Source: UBA6544 sp038131165
GTDB taxonomy: Bacteria > Pseudomonadota > Alphaproteobacteria > UBA8366
DNA: 64,000 nucleotides
Reading direction: 5' to 3'
Assembly (NCBI GenBank): GCA_038131165.1
Contig: JAYPOZ010000001.1
Span: forward strand, 62,001 to 126,000
Shown here: positions 1 through 8,257 of the stretch, in pieces
How the letters are laid out: each line of letters starts with the position of its first letter
Position numbering within the stretch: position 1 is the first letter of the stretch
Made by a program: the position numbers and the translations under genes
The notes under the pieces: model-generated
Database searches by the model: none
Told to the model about the DNA's origin: nothing
What the model saw: only the letters and a program-made list of their open reading frames with translations

Positions 1-1326
1 GGGATCGAGATCATCAACCGGCTGGCCGAGCAGGTCTGGTCGCGCAACATCAACCGGCTGGAGGAACACCGCGCCATCGCGCTGGTGCCGTCCGCCGACA
101 AATCGCGCATCTCCGGAGTGCTGATGATCGACATGCGGACCGGCGGGTTCCGCTTCGTGAAGGCGAAATCGGTGCTGCTGGCGACCGGCGGCGGGCCGAC
201 GATGTACAAGTATCACACCCCGTCCGGCGACAAGAGCTGCGACGGCATGGCGATGGCGCTCCGCGCCGGACTGCCGTTGGTCGACATGGAGATGGTGCAG
301 TTCCACCCGACCGGGCTGATCGCGGGCGACGACACGCGCATCACCGGCACCATCATCGAGGAAGGCCTGCGGGGCGCCGGCGGCTACCTGATGGACGTCC
401 ACGAGAAACGCTTCATGGGCGAGTACGACGAACGCGAGGAACGCGCCACCCGCGACATCGTCAGCCGCGCCATGTACGACCTGATGCAGGACGACAGCCG
501 CACCGGGCCGAACGGCGGGCTCTACATCACCATGCGGCATCTCGACCCCAAGATGGTGGCGAAGCAGTTCAAGGGCATGGTCGACCGCTGCCGCGACGTG
601 GGGTTCGACCTGGTCGGCGGCCTGGTCGAGGTGGTGCCGACGGCGCATTACATGATGGGCGGGGTGAAGTTCAATCTGGACTGCAGCACCGACATCCCGG
701 GCCTGTTCGTGGCCGGCGAGGATTCCGGCGGCGTGCACGGCGCCAATCGTTTGGGCGGGAACGGCGTTGCGAATTCGACCGTCTTCGGCGGGGTCGCGGG
801 CGACGAGATGGGTCCCTGGGTGCGCGCCGACGGCCGCTTCGCCGAGCCGGACAACGCGGTGATCGAGGAGGCCGTGGACCGGGCACTGGCGCCTTTCGGC
901 AAGCCGGTGGGCGATATCAACGAAATCCGCGAGAGCCTCTACACCCTGATGTGGGACGAGGTCGGGATCGTCCGCGATGCCGCGTCCCTCGCGAAGGGCA
1001 AGGCCGGGCTCGACAGCCTGAAAGCCGCACTGGAAGCGACCGGGATCGCCGACGAATCCCGCACCTTCAATCTGACCTGGCACGACTGGATGAACCTGGA
1101 GAGCCAGATTCTGATCAGCCAGGCCATCGCCGGCGCGGCCACGGCGCGCGAGGATTCGCGCGGCGCCCATTACCGCAGCGACTTCCCGGAGACCCGCGAT
1201 TTGGAGAATTCCCGGAACACGGTGGTAAGATTGAACGGCGGCGCCATCGAGACCGGCGAGCAGCCGGTCCAGTTCACCCGCGTGAAACCCGGCGAGACGC
1301 TGATCCGGGAGGCGGCGGCGGAATAG
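1..1326 (+). CDS. FAD-dependent fumarate reductase/succinate dehydrogenase flavoprotein-type subunit (5' end outside window)
   Basis: The frame is open from base 1, so the start and the N-terminal Rossmann FAD segment lie upstream; 441 codons are visible. The family oxidises succinate or reduces fumarate with FAD. Seen here: the FHPTG substrate-pocket motif, an REERATRD stretch that carries the usual active-site Arg region, a conserved HYMMGG histidine, and the C-terminal FAD-binding run GEDSGGVHGANRLGGNG. The tail contains the RGAHYRSDFP motif typical of SdhA/FrdA/NadB proteins. It sits just ahead of a two-subunit fumarase, which suggests a fumarate/succinate module. No Fe-S or membrane subunit is visible, so the electron partner must be upstream or elsewhere. 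NadB is a less likely alternative because of the fumarase neighbours. Confidence 0.85.
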   Translation, partial: GIEIINRLAEQVWSRNINRLEEHRAIALVPSADKSRISGVLMIDMRTGGFRFVKAKSVLLATGGGPTMYKYHTPSGDKSCDGMAMALRAGLPLVDMEMVQFHPTGLIAGDDTRITGTIIEEGLRGAGGYLMDVHEKRFMGEYDEREERATRDIVSRAMYDLMQDDSRTGPNGGLYITMRHLDPKMVAKQFKGMVDRCRDVGFDLVGGLVEVVPTAHYMMGGVKFNLDCSTDIPGLFVAGEDSGGVHGANRLGGNGVANSTVFGGVAGDEMGPWVRADGRFAEPDNAVIEEAVDRALAPFGKPVGDINEIRESLYTLMWDEVGIVRDAASLAKGKAGLDSLKAALEATGIADESRTFNLTWHDWMNLESQILISQAIAGAATAREDSRGAHYRSDFPETRDLENSRNTVVRLNGGAIETGEQPVQFTRVKPGETLIREAAAE

Positions 1327-1339
1327 TTTTTTGTGGGTC

Positions 1340-1435
1340 CCCCTCACCCTAACCCTCTCCCACGAGGGGAGAGGGGACTCGCGAACGGCAGGAAACAATT
1401 CCCTCTCCCTTGTGGGAGAGGGTTAGGGTGAGGGG
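1340..1435. repeat. REP-like inverted repeat (two perfect 24-nt arms)
   Basis: The arm at 1340-1363 is the exact reverse complement of the arm at 1412-1435; each arm also starts its own small hairpin (CTCTCCC...GGGAGAG). The composition (CCCTCACCCTAACCCTCTCC) is the common intergenic palindrome of many alphaproteobacteria. It fills the gap between the flavoprotein and the fumarase alpha gene and could act as a processing or termination hairpin. No second copy was seen in the window. Confidence 0.8.
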
Positions 1436-1449
1436 TTGAAACAAGGAAG

Positions 1450-2412
1450 ATGATCAAGGAACAAGCCATTTATGGCGCCGGCATGGAAATCATGTCGAAC
1501 GCCGCCATCGACATTCCGGAGGACTACCGCGACGGTCTGCGCGGCATGCTGGAAGAGGAGGAAGAGGAGCTCTCGCGCTTCGTCCTGATGTCCATGCTCG
1601 ACAACTGGGAGGCCGCCGAGGCCGACCGGCGCGCCATGTGCGCGGATACGGGCGTGCCGCGCTACTTCGTGAAAATCGGCAACGAGGCCCGGATCGAAGG
1701 CGGCCCCATCGCCTTGGAGCGCGCGTTGCGCCGCGCCACGGCGGACGCCACCCATTCGATCCCGCTGCGGCCCAACCGGGTGCACCCGCTGTCGCGCCAG
1801 GACAACAACAACAATGTCGGCATCAACGCGCCGGAGATCGAGTATTCCTTCGAGCCTGACGCCGACTGGATCGACGTGACCACCGTCCACAAGGGCGGAT
1901 TGTTCGGCACCGATTATCGGATGCTGTTCCCGGGCGACGGCATCGACGGCATCAAGCGGTTCTTCCTCGACGTGATGTACGAGTTCGGCCGCCGCGGTCT
2001 CGCCTGCCAGCCGGCCATCGTCGGCATCGGGCTCGGCGGCAGCAAGGACATTTCCGTCACCCTCGGCAAGCAGGCGGCCTGCCTGCGCACGGTGGGCGAC
2101 CGGAACCCGGATCCGAAGATCGCCGCGCTGGAATTGGAACTCAAGGAGATGGGCAACAATATCGGCATGGGGCCGATGGGATTCGTCGGCAAATCCATGG
2201 TCATCGATTGCCATATCGAAGTCGGTTATACGCACACGGGCGGCATGCCGATGAGCGTGCACAGCTTCTGCCTGTCCTCGCGCCGTGCGGTGGCGCGGCT
2301 TCACCCCGACGGTTCGGTGGAATACCGCACCGACCCCCAATGGTTCACCCCCTATATGCGAAGGGATACAGTCGAATGGTCGACGACGGAAACGGCGCAA
2401 GCAGCGGTCTGA
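1450..2412 (+). CDS. Class I fumarate hydratase (or related tartrate dehydratase), alpha subunit
   Basis: 320 residues, the length of the TtdA/FumA N-terminal domain family. It interconverts fumarate and malate with a 4Fe-4S cluster whose iron acts on the substrate. Candidate cluster cysteines are C64 in CADTG, the cysteine in KQAACL, and the one in HSFCLSSRRA near the C-terminus. The SRQDNNNNVG and GGSKDIS motifs are typical of the family. AAGGAAG precedes the ATG by a few bases. The beta-subunit gene overlaps its 3' end by 37 bp, so the two are translated together. L-tartrate dehydratase remains possible; the flavoprotein next door favours fumarate. Confidence 0.88.
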   Translation: MIKEQAIYGAGMEIMSNAAIDIPEDYRDGLRGMLEEEEEELSRFVLMSMLDNWEAAEADRRAMCADTGVPRYFVKIGNEARIEGGPIALERALRRATADATHSIPLRPNRVHPLSRQDNNNNVGINAPEIEYSFEPDADWIDVTTVHKGGLFGTDYRMLFPGDGIDGIKRFFLDVMYEFGRRGLACQPAIVGIGLGGSKDISVTLGKQAACLRTVGDRNPDPKIAALELELKEMGNNIGMGPMGFVGKSMVIDCHIEVGYTHTGGMPMSVHSFCLSSRRAVARLHPDGSVEYRTDPQWFTPYMRRDTVEWSTTETAQAAV

Positions 2413-3065
2413 AAAAAGTCCGGCTGAAGACGCCGGTCCAGGTCGCGGATTTGCGCAGTCTGGAGATCGGCAATGTCGTCTATCTGGACGGCGTGCTCTA
2501 TACGGGACGCGAGGGCCTCTACAACAAACTCTTGGTGGAGAAGGCTGAACCGCCGGTCCCGCTGCAGTCAATTTCGAATGTGAATTTTCACTGCTCGCCG
2601 GCCGCTTCCGTGCACGACGACGGCAGTTACGAGATGGGCGCCGTGACCGCGACCGCCAGCTTCCGGTTCTCGAAATACCTCACCGAATGGTTCGAATTAT
2701 CCGGCTGCAAGATGATCATCGGCAAGGGCGGCATGTCGGAAGAAGACTATAAGACCCATTTCGTGCCGAACGATGCCATCTATTTGACCACGGTCGGCTA
2801 CGGCACCGGGGCGCTGTTGGGCCGCGGCATCAAACATGTGGATGTGCATTGGCTCGACGAACTCGGCATCGCGCAGGCGATGTGGGTCCTGACGGTGGAG
2901 AATTTCGGCCCCTTCCTGGTGGAAAGCGATCTTCAAGGCAACAGCCTGTTCGAGCAGCAGAACCGGATCGTCAACCAACGGGTCGAGGAGACCTATCAGG
3001 GCCTCAAGCCGCCGGCGCTGAAACGCTATGGAGAGACCACATCGCGCGACGACGAAGTGGTATAG
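2376..3065 (+). CDS. Class I fumarate hydratase, beta subunit
   Basis: 229 residues, matching the C-terminal (beta) domain of class I fumarases, which closes over the Fe-S site of the alpha chain. The frame is open further upstream, but that part only shadows the alpha gene. The start at 2376 is preceded by AAGGG at 2361-2365, and the protein then opens directly into the family's LKTPV...LEIGNVVYLDGVLYTGREG region. Seen: SGCKMIIGKGGM and the KHVDVHWLDELG stretch, both conserved in TtdB-like subunits. A split two-gene fumarase is usual for class I enzymes in alphaproteobacteria and anaerobes. Confidence 0.88.
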   Translation: MVDDGNGASSGLKKVRLKTPVQVADLRSLEIGNVVYLDGVLYTGREGLYNKLLVEKAEPPVPLQSISNVNFHCSPAASVHDDGSYEMGAVTATASFRFSKYLTEWFELSGCKMIIGKGGMSEEDYKTHFVPNDAIYLTTVGYGTGALLGRGIKHVDVHWLDELGIAQAMWVLTVENFGPFLVESDLQGNSLFEQQNRIVNQRVEETYQGLKPPALKRYGETTSRDDEVV

Positions 3066-3100
3066 TCGATTTCCCCGCACCCTCTCTTGGAGAGACGAAT

Positions 3101-3364
3101 ATGAGCGATCCGCCCCTGATGCAGAACCACACGCTGAAGGTGGCGGACATTTATGTTCCGGCGGCCCGGCGAAAGACCCTTGAGCCTGATAAGGTAGAGA
3201 AGATCGCCGAGAGCATGATCGAAGAAGGACAGATCACGCCGATACAAGTGCGCAAAGACGGCGAGCGGTACGTCCTGATCGAGGGACTGCACCGGCTTGA
3301 AGCCTGCCGCGCGCTCGGCGAGGAGACGATCGTCGCGCTTCTGGTTCAACCCCGCCGACATTAG
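3101..3364 (+). CDS. Stand-alone ParB N-terminal-like domain protein
   Basis: 87 residues consisting of little more than a ParB/sulfiredoxin-like fold: LEPDKVEKIAESMIEEGQITPIQVR followed by EGLHRLEACRALG, which carries the family's G-x-H-R nucleotide-binding box. It lacks the helix-turn-helix and dimerisation parts of a true ParB, so it is not a chromosome-partition protein. GGAGAG lies about 8 bases before the ATG. It begins 36 bp after fumB and is probably cotranscribed with it. Such single-domain proteins may bind CTP or ATP; the role here is unknown. Confidence 0.7.
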   Translation: MSDPPLMQNHTLKVADIYVPAARRKTLEPDKVEKIAESMIEEGQITPIQVRKDGERYVLIEGLHRLEACRALGEETIVALLVQPRRH

Positions 3365-3381
3365 GCCGAAAGGAGAAAGCC

Positions 3382-3732
3382 ATGCCCGTCGTCAAATTGG
3401 AGAATGTGCCGAAAGAAGATTTCCCGAGCGGCGCCACCTATCAGACCATCGTCGGCGACGACGAGGGCACGACGCCGGTACGGGTCGGAGTCCAGATCTC
3501 GCCGCCCGGGTATTCGACAGGCACGCATTCCCATCCCTATATGGAAATCGTCTGCGTGATAGAGGGCGAAGGCGAGGCGTGGATCGAAGGTCAGGGCGAT
3601 CGGATTGCGATCGGCCCGGGCACGAATTTGGTCCTGCCTCCCAATACCCCCCATGGATTCAAGGCAACGGGATCGGTGCCGTTGAAGACCTACGGCGTCC
3701 ACGCCTCGCCTCAGCGCATCGTCGAGCGTTAA
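3382..3732 (+). CDS. Small single-domain cupin protein
   Basis: 116 residues forming one cupin barrel. Motif 1 is recognisable as GTHSHPYMEIVCVIEGEGE and motif 2 as PNTPHGFKATG, which supplies the usual histidines and glutamate for a bound metal. It lacks a signal peptide or second domain. An AAAGGAGAAAG ribosome site precedes the start, 17 bp after the ParB-like gene. No substrate can be deduced; sugar, amino-acid and aromatic cupins all look like this. Confidence 0.75.
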   Translation: MPVVKLENVPKEDFPSGATYQTIVGDDEGTTPVRVGVQISPPGYSTGTHSHPYMEIVCVIEGEGEAWIEGQGDRIAIGPGTNLVLPPNTPHGFKATGSVPLKTYGVHASPQRIVER

Positions 3733-3750
3733 TGCCCGGCCCGAGGCACA

Positions 3751-3785
3751 AGAAAACCCCACCCCGGCATCGGTCCGGGATGGGG
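3751..3785 (-). terminator. Rho-independent terminator of the porin gene
   Basis: On the minus strand CCCCATCCCGG...CCGGGGTGGGG forms an 11-bp stem with one mismatch and a 7-nt loop, followed by TTTTCTTG. It lies 87 bp after the porin stop codon. The U-run is on the minus-strand side only, though the hairpin could also slow transcription arriving from the cupin gene. Confidence 0.65.
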
Positions 3786-3871
3786 CCTCGACTTCTTGGC
3801 CAGGTGAAAAGAGGGCCGCGCGCCTGGGAAATCTTTCGGCGCCCTCTCAGATCAAAGCGGTTCGACGACTT

Positions 3872-4642
3872 CTAGAAAGCCTTCGAAATCGCCGCCACGA
3901 AACGCGTCGTGCAGTTGTCGTTGCTGGCGCCACAGAAACCGCCGTCATCGATATCCGTGTCGTAGTATGTGAGGCTGACGTCGATGCCCTTGACCGGACG
4001 CGAGATGCCCACGGACCAGTCGACGTAATCGTCGACGCCGGACCGCTTGAATTGCTGGAAGCCGACATGTCCGGACGCCGTCAGCTTGAACGGCAGCGGT
4101 ACATCCACACCGAAATCGTAGTAATAGGCATCGTCGACGCCGCCGAAGAAGTTCGGCGACCAATTGAAGCCGGCGCTCGCCGAAGCGACTTCGAAATCCT
4201 TGCTTAGGTAGATGCTGGCTTCGTGGAAATTATAGTTCAGGGCCGAACCCGCACCGGGATAACTGTAGAACAGGTAGCCCAGGTCGACGCCGACGCCGCC
4301 GATTTCAGTGCCGATACCGGCGATCCAATCGAGTTCGACCGACGCTCTGTCGCCATCGTTAAAGTCGACGTTGGAACCCCAGACACCCGCCGAAATAGTC
4401 GCCTTCTGACCGCCGAGGTCGACCTCGTTCTCCCAATAGATCCCTCCCTGCAGCGCCGGATGCTCGTCGGTTTGAGACGTGCCGCGATAGACATAATCCG
4501 TCGTCAGCGCGACGTCCGCCGAGAACGTGCCCGGAATCGAGTCGAAGACATCTTTCTCTTCCGCCGAGACCGACCAAGAGGCCATTGTCGTCCCCAGCGC
4601 AAATACACCCGCCAATAGTAGCGGCGTACCTTTTATAAACAT
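3872..4642 (-). CDS. TorF family putative outer-membrane porin
   Basis: 256 residues. A signal peptide (FIKGTPLLLAGVFALGTTMASWSVSA) is followed by alternating hydrophobic beta strands and a C-terminal aromatic (AISKAF), the pattern of a 12- to 14-strand barrel. The opening VDVFDSIPGTFSADVALTTDYVYRGTSQT matches the TIGR02001 family (green-waxy-coat-like, 'TorF'). The frame extends upstream to 4765, but AGGAGTG sits just before the ATG at 4642, so I chose that start. A sigma-54 promoter lies immediately upstream, which points to control by nitrogen or another enhancer-binding protein. What it transports is not known. Confidence 0.85.
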   Translation of the reverse strand: MFIKGTPLLLAGVFALGTTMASWSVSAEEKDVFDSIPGTFSADVALTTDYVYRGTSQTDEHPALQGGIYWENEVDLGGQKATISAGVWGSNVDFNDGDRASVELDWIAGIGTEIGGVGVDLGYLFYSYPGAGSALNYNFHEASIYLSKDFEVASASAGFNWSPNFFGGVDDAYYYDFGVDVPLPFKLTASGHVGFQQFKRSGVDDYVDWSVGISRPVKGIDVSLTYYDTDIDDGGFCGASNDNCTTRFVAAISKAF

Positions 4643-4690
4643 GGTACACTCCTGAGTTTGATTTGATTCGATATTCTGCGGGTCCTGGTG

Positions 4691-4707
4691 AGCAATCGCC
4701 GTGCCAG
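4691..4707 (-). promoter_or_regulatory. Sigma-54 (RpoN) promoter of the porin gene
   Basis: The minus strand reads CTGGCACGGCGATTGCT, which agrees with the sigma-54 consensus YTGGCACGrNNNTTGCW at every defined base. The -24 GG and -12 GC are 10 nt apart, as required. Transcription would start near 4680, leaving a leader of about 38 nt before the ATG at 4642. Confidence 0.85.
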
Positions 4708-4770
4708 CAAAACTTTGCCTATACCACCCTTTAACTAACTGATTTTTTTGAATTATTTTCTGCATTTATT

Positions 4771-4804
4771 TTGTGCACGCCGCTTTTGGGCAATGCTTGT
4801 GCAC
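4771..4804. promoter_or_regulatory. Pair of TTGTGCAC repeats, possible enhancer-binding site
   Basis: TTGTGCAC occurs at 4771-4778 and 4797-4804, 26 bp apart, with a further GTGCA-N5-TGCAC palindrome overlapping the second copy. They lie 65-115 bp upstream of the sigma-54 promoter, the distance at which activators such as NtrC bind. The half sites resemble NtrC (TGCAC/GTGCA), but the identity of the activator is inference. Confidence 0.4.
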
Positions 4805-4850
4805 CCGTTGCACGAACATTCATCATTGAGAATTCCCGGCGGCTAAATCG

Positions 4851-4879
4851 TTGACCTGTCCGCAGGCCAGCCCTAGCTT
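4851..4879 (+). promoter_or_regulatory. Candidate sigma-70 promoter for selAB
   Basis: TTGACC at 4851-4856 and TAGCTT at 4874-4879 are 17 bp apart, just upstream of selA. The -35 is good (5/6) and the -10 weak (3/6). A start near 4886 would give a leader of about 20 nt that includes the GAGGA ribosome site. Confidence 0.4.
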
Positions 4880-4905
4880 GTGGAACACTTGAGGATCCGG
4901 TCCGA

Positions 4906-6327
4906 ATGACTGAAGCCGCCGCATCGCCGACCCCGAAACTGCCGTCCGTCGACGCGGTCCTGCGGTCGCCTGCGGTTATGCCGCTGTTCGACATCTATGG
5001 GCGCCAGGCGACCACCGATGTGGTGCGTGATGTCCTGGCCGAACTGCGCGGCGATCTCAGGTCGGGGAAACCGGCGTCGGTGGATGCGGACGCTATCGCG
5101 CAGGCGGTTGCCGGCGCGCTCGAACGCCGTATGGCGCCGGGCCTGCGGCCCGTCTTTAACCTGACCGGGACGGTTCTGCACACGAATCTCGGGCGCGCCC
5201 CTCTTCCCCAGGCGGCACTCGACGCCATCGCCCTGACGGCGCGCGGCGCGTCCAACCTCGAATTCGACCTTGCAACCGGACGGCGCGGCGACCGCGACGC
5301 CATCGTGGAGGAGCGGCTGTGCCGCCTGACCGGTGCCGAAGCCGCCACCATCGTGAACAATAACGCGGCCGCCGTGATGCTGCTGCTCAACTCGCTGGCC
5401 AACCGCAAGGAAGTACCGGTATCGAGAGGCGAGCTCGTCGAGATCGGCGGGGCCTTCAGAATTCCAGATATCATGGCGCGTTCGGGCTCGAAACTGATCG
5501 AGGTCGGGACCACCAACCGCACCCATCTGAAGGATTACGTGGAGGCGATCGGGCCGCGCACCGGACTGCTGATGAAGGTCCACACCAGCAATTACGAGAT
5601 TCAGGGATTCACGGCCGAAGTCTCCGAAAAGGCGCTTGCGGCCCTCGCGCACGAACACGGTCTGCCGATGGCCGTCGATCTCGGCAGCGGCGCGCTCACC
5701 GATATGGCGCGGTTTGGCTTGCCGCACGAACGCACGCCGATGGAAACCCTGGCGGACGGCGCCGATCTGGTGACCTTCAGCGGCGATAAGTTGCTCGGCG
5801 GGCCGCAAGCCGGCCTGATCGTCGGCCGGGCCGACCTGATCGCGCGGCTGAAGAAGAATCCGCTCAAACGCGCCATCCGTTGCGACAAGATGACCCTCGC
5901 CGCGCTCGATACGGTGCTGGGGTTCTACGAGAACCCGGAAAAGCTGGCGCAAGAAGTGCCGTCCATCCGCCTGCTGTCCCGCAAGGCGGAAGACATCCGG
6001 GCGCAGGCCGAATCGCTCGTCGCGCCGCTCCGCGCCATGTTCGCAGACCGGATCGCCGTCGACGTCGTCGACTGCATGAGCCAGATCGGCAGCGGCGCCT
6101 TACCGGTCGAGGCATTGCCGAGCGCGGCCCTGGCGTTTGTTCCCGACAGCGCCGGCAAGCGCAGCATCGGTAGCGCCCTCAAGCGTCTCGCCGCAGACCT
6201 GCGCGCGCTGCCCGTACCGGTCATCGGCCGCATTGAAGGGGACGCGTTGCTGCTCGATCTGCGGTGCCTCGAAGACACAGGGGCCTTTCTGCGGCAATTC
6301 GGCGAACTCGGAGCCGCGGCTCCATGA
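4906..6327 (+). CDS. selA: L-seryl-tRNA(Sec) selenium transferase
   Basis: 473 residues, full length for bacterial SelA. This PLP enzyme converts Ser-tRNA(Sec) to Sec-tRNA(Sec) with selenophosphate. The PLP lysine is K295 in TFSGDKLLGGPQAG; VFNLTGTVLHTNLGRAPL and the EVGTTNRTHLKDY region are diagnostic. The N-terminal tRNA-binding part (SVDAVLRSPAVMPLFDIYGR) is present. GAGGA stands about 11 nt before the ATG. The stop overlaps the selB start (ATGA), so SelA and SelB are coupled. A probable selenoprotein substrate for the pathway lies at 60632-62377. Confidence 0.97.
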   Translation: MTEAAASPTPKLPSVDAVLRSPAVMPLFDIYGRQATTDVVRDVLAELRGDLRSGKPASVDADAIAQAVAGALERRMAPGLRPVFNLTGTVLHTNLGRAPLPQAALDAIALTARGASNLEFDLATGRRGDRDAIVEERLCRLTGAEAATIVNNNAAAVMLLLNSLANRKEVPVSRGELVEIGGAFRIPDIMARSGSKLIEVGTTNRTHLKDYVEAIGPRTGLLMKVHTSNYEIQGFTAEVSEKALAALAHEHGLPMAVDLGSGALTDMARFGLPHERTPMETLADGADLVTFSGDKLLGGPQAGLIVGRADLIARLKKNPLKRAIRCDKMTLAALDTVLGFYENPEKLAQEVPSIRLLSRKAEDIRAQAESLVAPLRAMFADRIAVDVVDCMSQIGSGALPVEALPSAALAFVPDSAGKRSIGSALKRLAADLRALPVPVIGRIEGDALLLDLRCLEDTGAFLRQFGELGAAAP

Positions 6328-8246
6328 TCGTCGCGACCGCCGGTCATATCGATCACGGTAAGACCGTCCTGGTGAAAGCCTTGACCGGGGTCGAGACGGA
6401 CAGACTGCCCGAGGAACGGGCGCGCGGCATGTCGATCGACTTGGGCTTTGCCTATGCCGATCTTGGCGACGGATCCGTCAGCGGATTCATCGACGTGCCG
6501 GGCCACGAACGGTTCGTGCGCAACATGCTCGCCGGGGTCAGCGGCGTCGACTATGCCCTCCTGATCGTCGCCGCCGACGACGGCCCGATGCCGCAAACCG
6601 AGGAGCATCTGGCGATTCTCGACCTGCTGGGCGTCGACAAGGGCTGTATCGTCCTCACCAAGATCGACCGCGTCGATCCGGACCGCGTGGAAGAGGCGAA
6701 GGAACTGATCCAGATCCTGGTCGACGGCACCACGTTCGAAGGTGCCGAGATATTCCCGGTCTCGGGCATCACGGGAGAGGGCATTCCGGCGCTGCGCGAT
6801 CACCTTGCGGCGGTCGCCGCGACCGTGCCGGACCGGCGGGGCACCGGGAACTTCCGGCTCGCGGTCGACCGCTGTTTTACCTTGGCCGGTACGGGACTCG
6901 TGGTCACAGGGACCGTCTTCTCCGGCAGCGCCAAGGTCGGCGACAGGCTGATGCTCACGCCGCTCGGCCGGGAGGTGCGGCTGCGCGGCATTCACGCGCA
7001 GAACCACGAAGCCGAGAACGGCGGCGCCGGGGAGCGCTGCGCGCTCAACATCACGGCCCAGGGTTTGACCCGGGCAAACGTCCGTCGGGGCGATTGGATT
7101 TCGGCGCCGGAATCCCACGCGCCGACCCGCCGGCTGGATGCCCGTATCCGGGTGTTGCGGAGCGAGAAACGTCCGCTGAAACACTGGTCGCCCATGCACC
7201 TGCATCTCGCCGCCGCCGACGTCACCGGACGCGTCGCGATCCTGGAGGGCCGGGAGATCGCACCGGGCGAGAGCGGCCTCGTGCAGCTGGTGCTCGACGA
7301 GCCGATCGGCGCGCTTTGGGGGGATCGCCTGATCCTCCGCGATCAATCGGCGCGGCGCACGGTCGCGGGCGGCACGGTCGTCGATCCCTTCTCGCCCGCC
7401 CGCGGGCGGGCGCGGCCCGAACGGCTTGAGACGCTCAAGGCCCTGGAGATATCCGACCCGGCGAAAGCACTGTCCGCGCTGCTGGATCAGGCGCCGGCCG
7501 GGGTGGAACTGGAGCCCTTCGCCCGCGCGCGCAACCTCACGCCGGCGGAGGCCGCGGACTTATGGCGCAAGGCACCGATGAACCGGGTTGGCCGTCCCGA
7601 GGCGCCGATCGGCGTCGCCGAGAACCGATGGACCACATTGTCCGACGAAGCGGTCGCGGCGCTGGCGGCTTGGCATAAGGCCCATCCCGGCGATCCCGGC
7701 CCGACCGAGGATCAATTGCGCCGGCGGATGCCGGTCCGCGTGCCCGCCGATCTGTTTGCCGCCCTCCTACTTGGCCTGATCAACGGCCAGAAGATCGCCC
7801 GCGACGGCGCGACCTTGCGCCTGCCGGCGCACCGGGCGGCAATGTCCGACGCGGAGACAACGCTGTGGGAGAAGGTCCGCCCGATGATGGAGGAAGGCGG
7901 GCTCCGGCCGCCCCGGGTCCGCGAGATCGCCGAGGACCTGAACCAGGCACCGCAAGTGATCGAACGCTTCCTGTTCCGCGCCGCCCGCCTCGGCATCGTC
8001 CATGCGGTGGCGAAGAACCGCTTCTATCCGCCTGCCACGATGCGGGATATGGGACGGATCGCGGAACGGCTGGCCGCCAAAGCCGAGGACGGCGTGTTTT
8101 CGGCCGCCGATTTCCGCGACGCCACGGATATCGGCCGCAACGTCACCATCCAGGTGCTGGAATATTTCGACCGCAGCGGCTTCACCCAGCGGGTCGGGGA
8201 AGGCCGCAAAATTCGCAAACCGGTGGACGAGGTCTACGGCGACTGA
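6324..8246 (+). CDS. selB: Selenocysteine-specific elongation factor
   Basis: 640 residues. The N-terminal GTPase domain has G1 GHIDHGKT (residues 7-14), DVPGHERFVRNML and the TKID motif. EF-Tu-like beta-barrel domains follow, and then four winged-helix segments (from about residue 380 to the end) that bind the SECIS hairpin of the mRNA. It delivers Sec-tRNA(Sec) to UGA codons. The frame is open upstream, but the start at 6324 overlaps the selA stop as ATGA and opens directly with MIVATAGHIDHGKT, the family N-terminus. The gene ends 11 bp before a convergent gene. Confidence 0.97.
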   Translation: MIVATAGHIDHGKTVLVKALTGVETDRLPEERARGMSIDLGFAYADLGDGSVSGFIDVPGHERFVRNMLAGVSGVDYALLIVAADDGPMPQTEEHLAILDLLGVDKGCIVLTKIDRVDPDRVEEAKELIQILVDGTTFEGAEIFPVSGITGEGIPALRDHLAAVAATVPDRRGTGNFRLAVDRCFTLAGTGLVVTGTVFSGSAKVGDRLMLTPLGREVRLRGIHAQNHEAENGGAGERCALNITAQGLTRANVRRGDWISAPESHAPTRRLDARIRVLRSEKRPLKHWSPMHLHLAAADVTGRVAILEGREIAPGESGLVQLVLDEPIGALWGDRLILRDQSARRTVAGGTVVDPFSPARGRARPERLETLKALEISDPAKALSALLDQAPAGVELEPFARARNLTPAEAADLWRKAPMNRVGRPEAPIGVAENRWTTLSDEAVAALAAWHKAHPGDPGPTEDQLRRRMPVRVPADLFAALLLGLINGQKIARDGATLRLPAHRAAMSDAETTLWEKVRPMMEEGGLRPPRVREIAEDLNQAPQVIERFLFRAARLGIVHAVAKNRFYPPATMRDMGRIAERLAAKAEDGVFSAADFRDATDIGRNVTIQVLEYFDRSGFTQRVGEGRKIRKPVDEVYGD

Positions 8247-8257
8247 AGTTTCGCGGT

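Noticed and set aside
4643..4905. selC tRNA next to selA
   Set aside because: I searched this and the other longer spacers for a long tRNA with a GGTTCGAATCC-like arm and found none; selC must be elsewhere.
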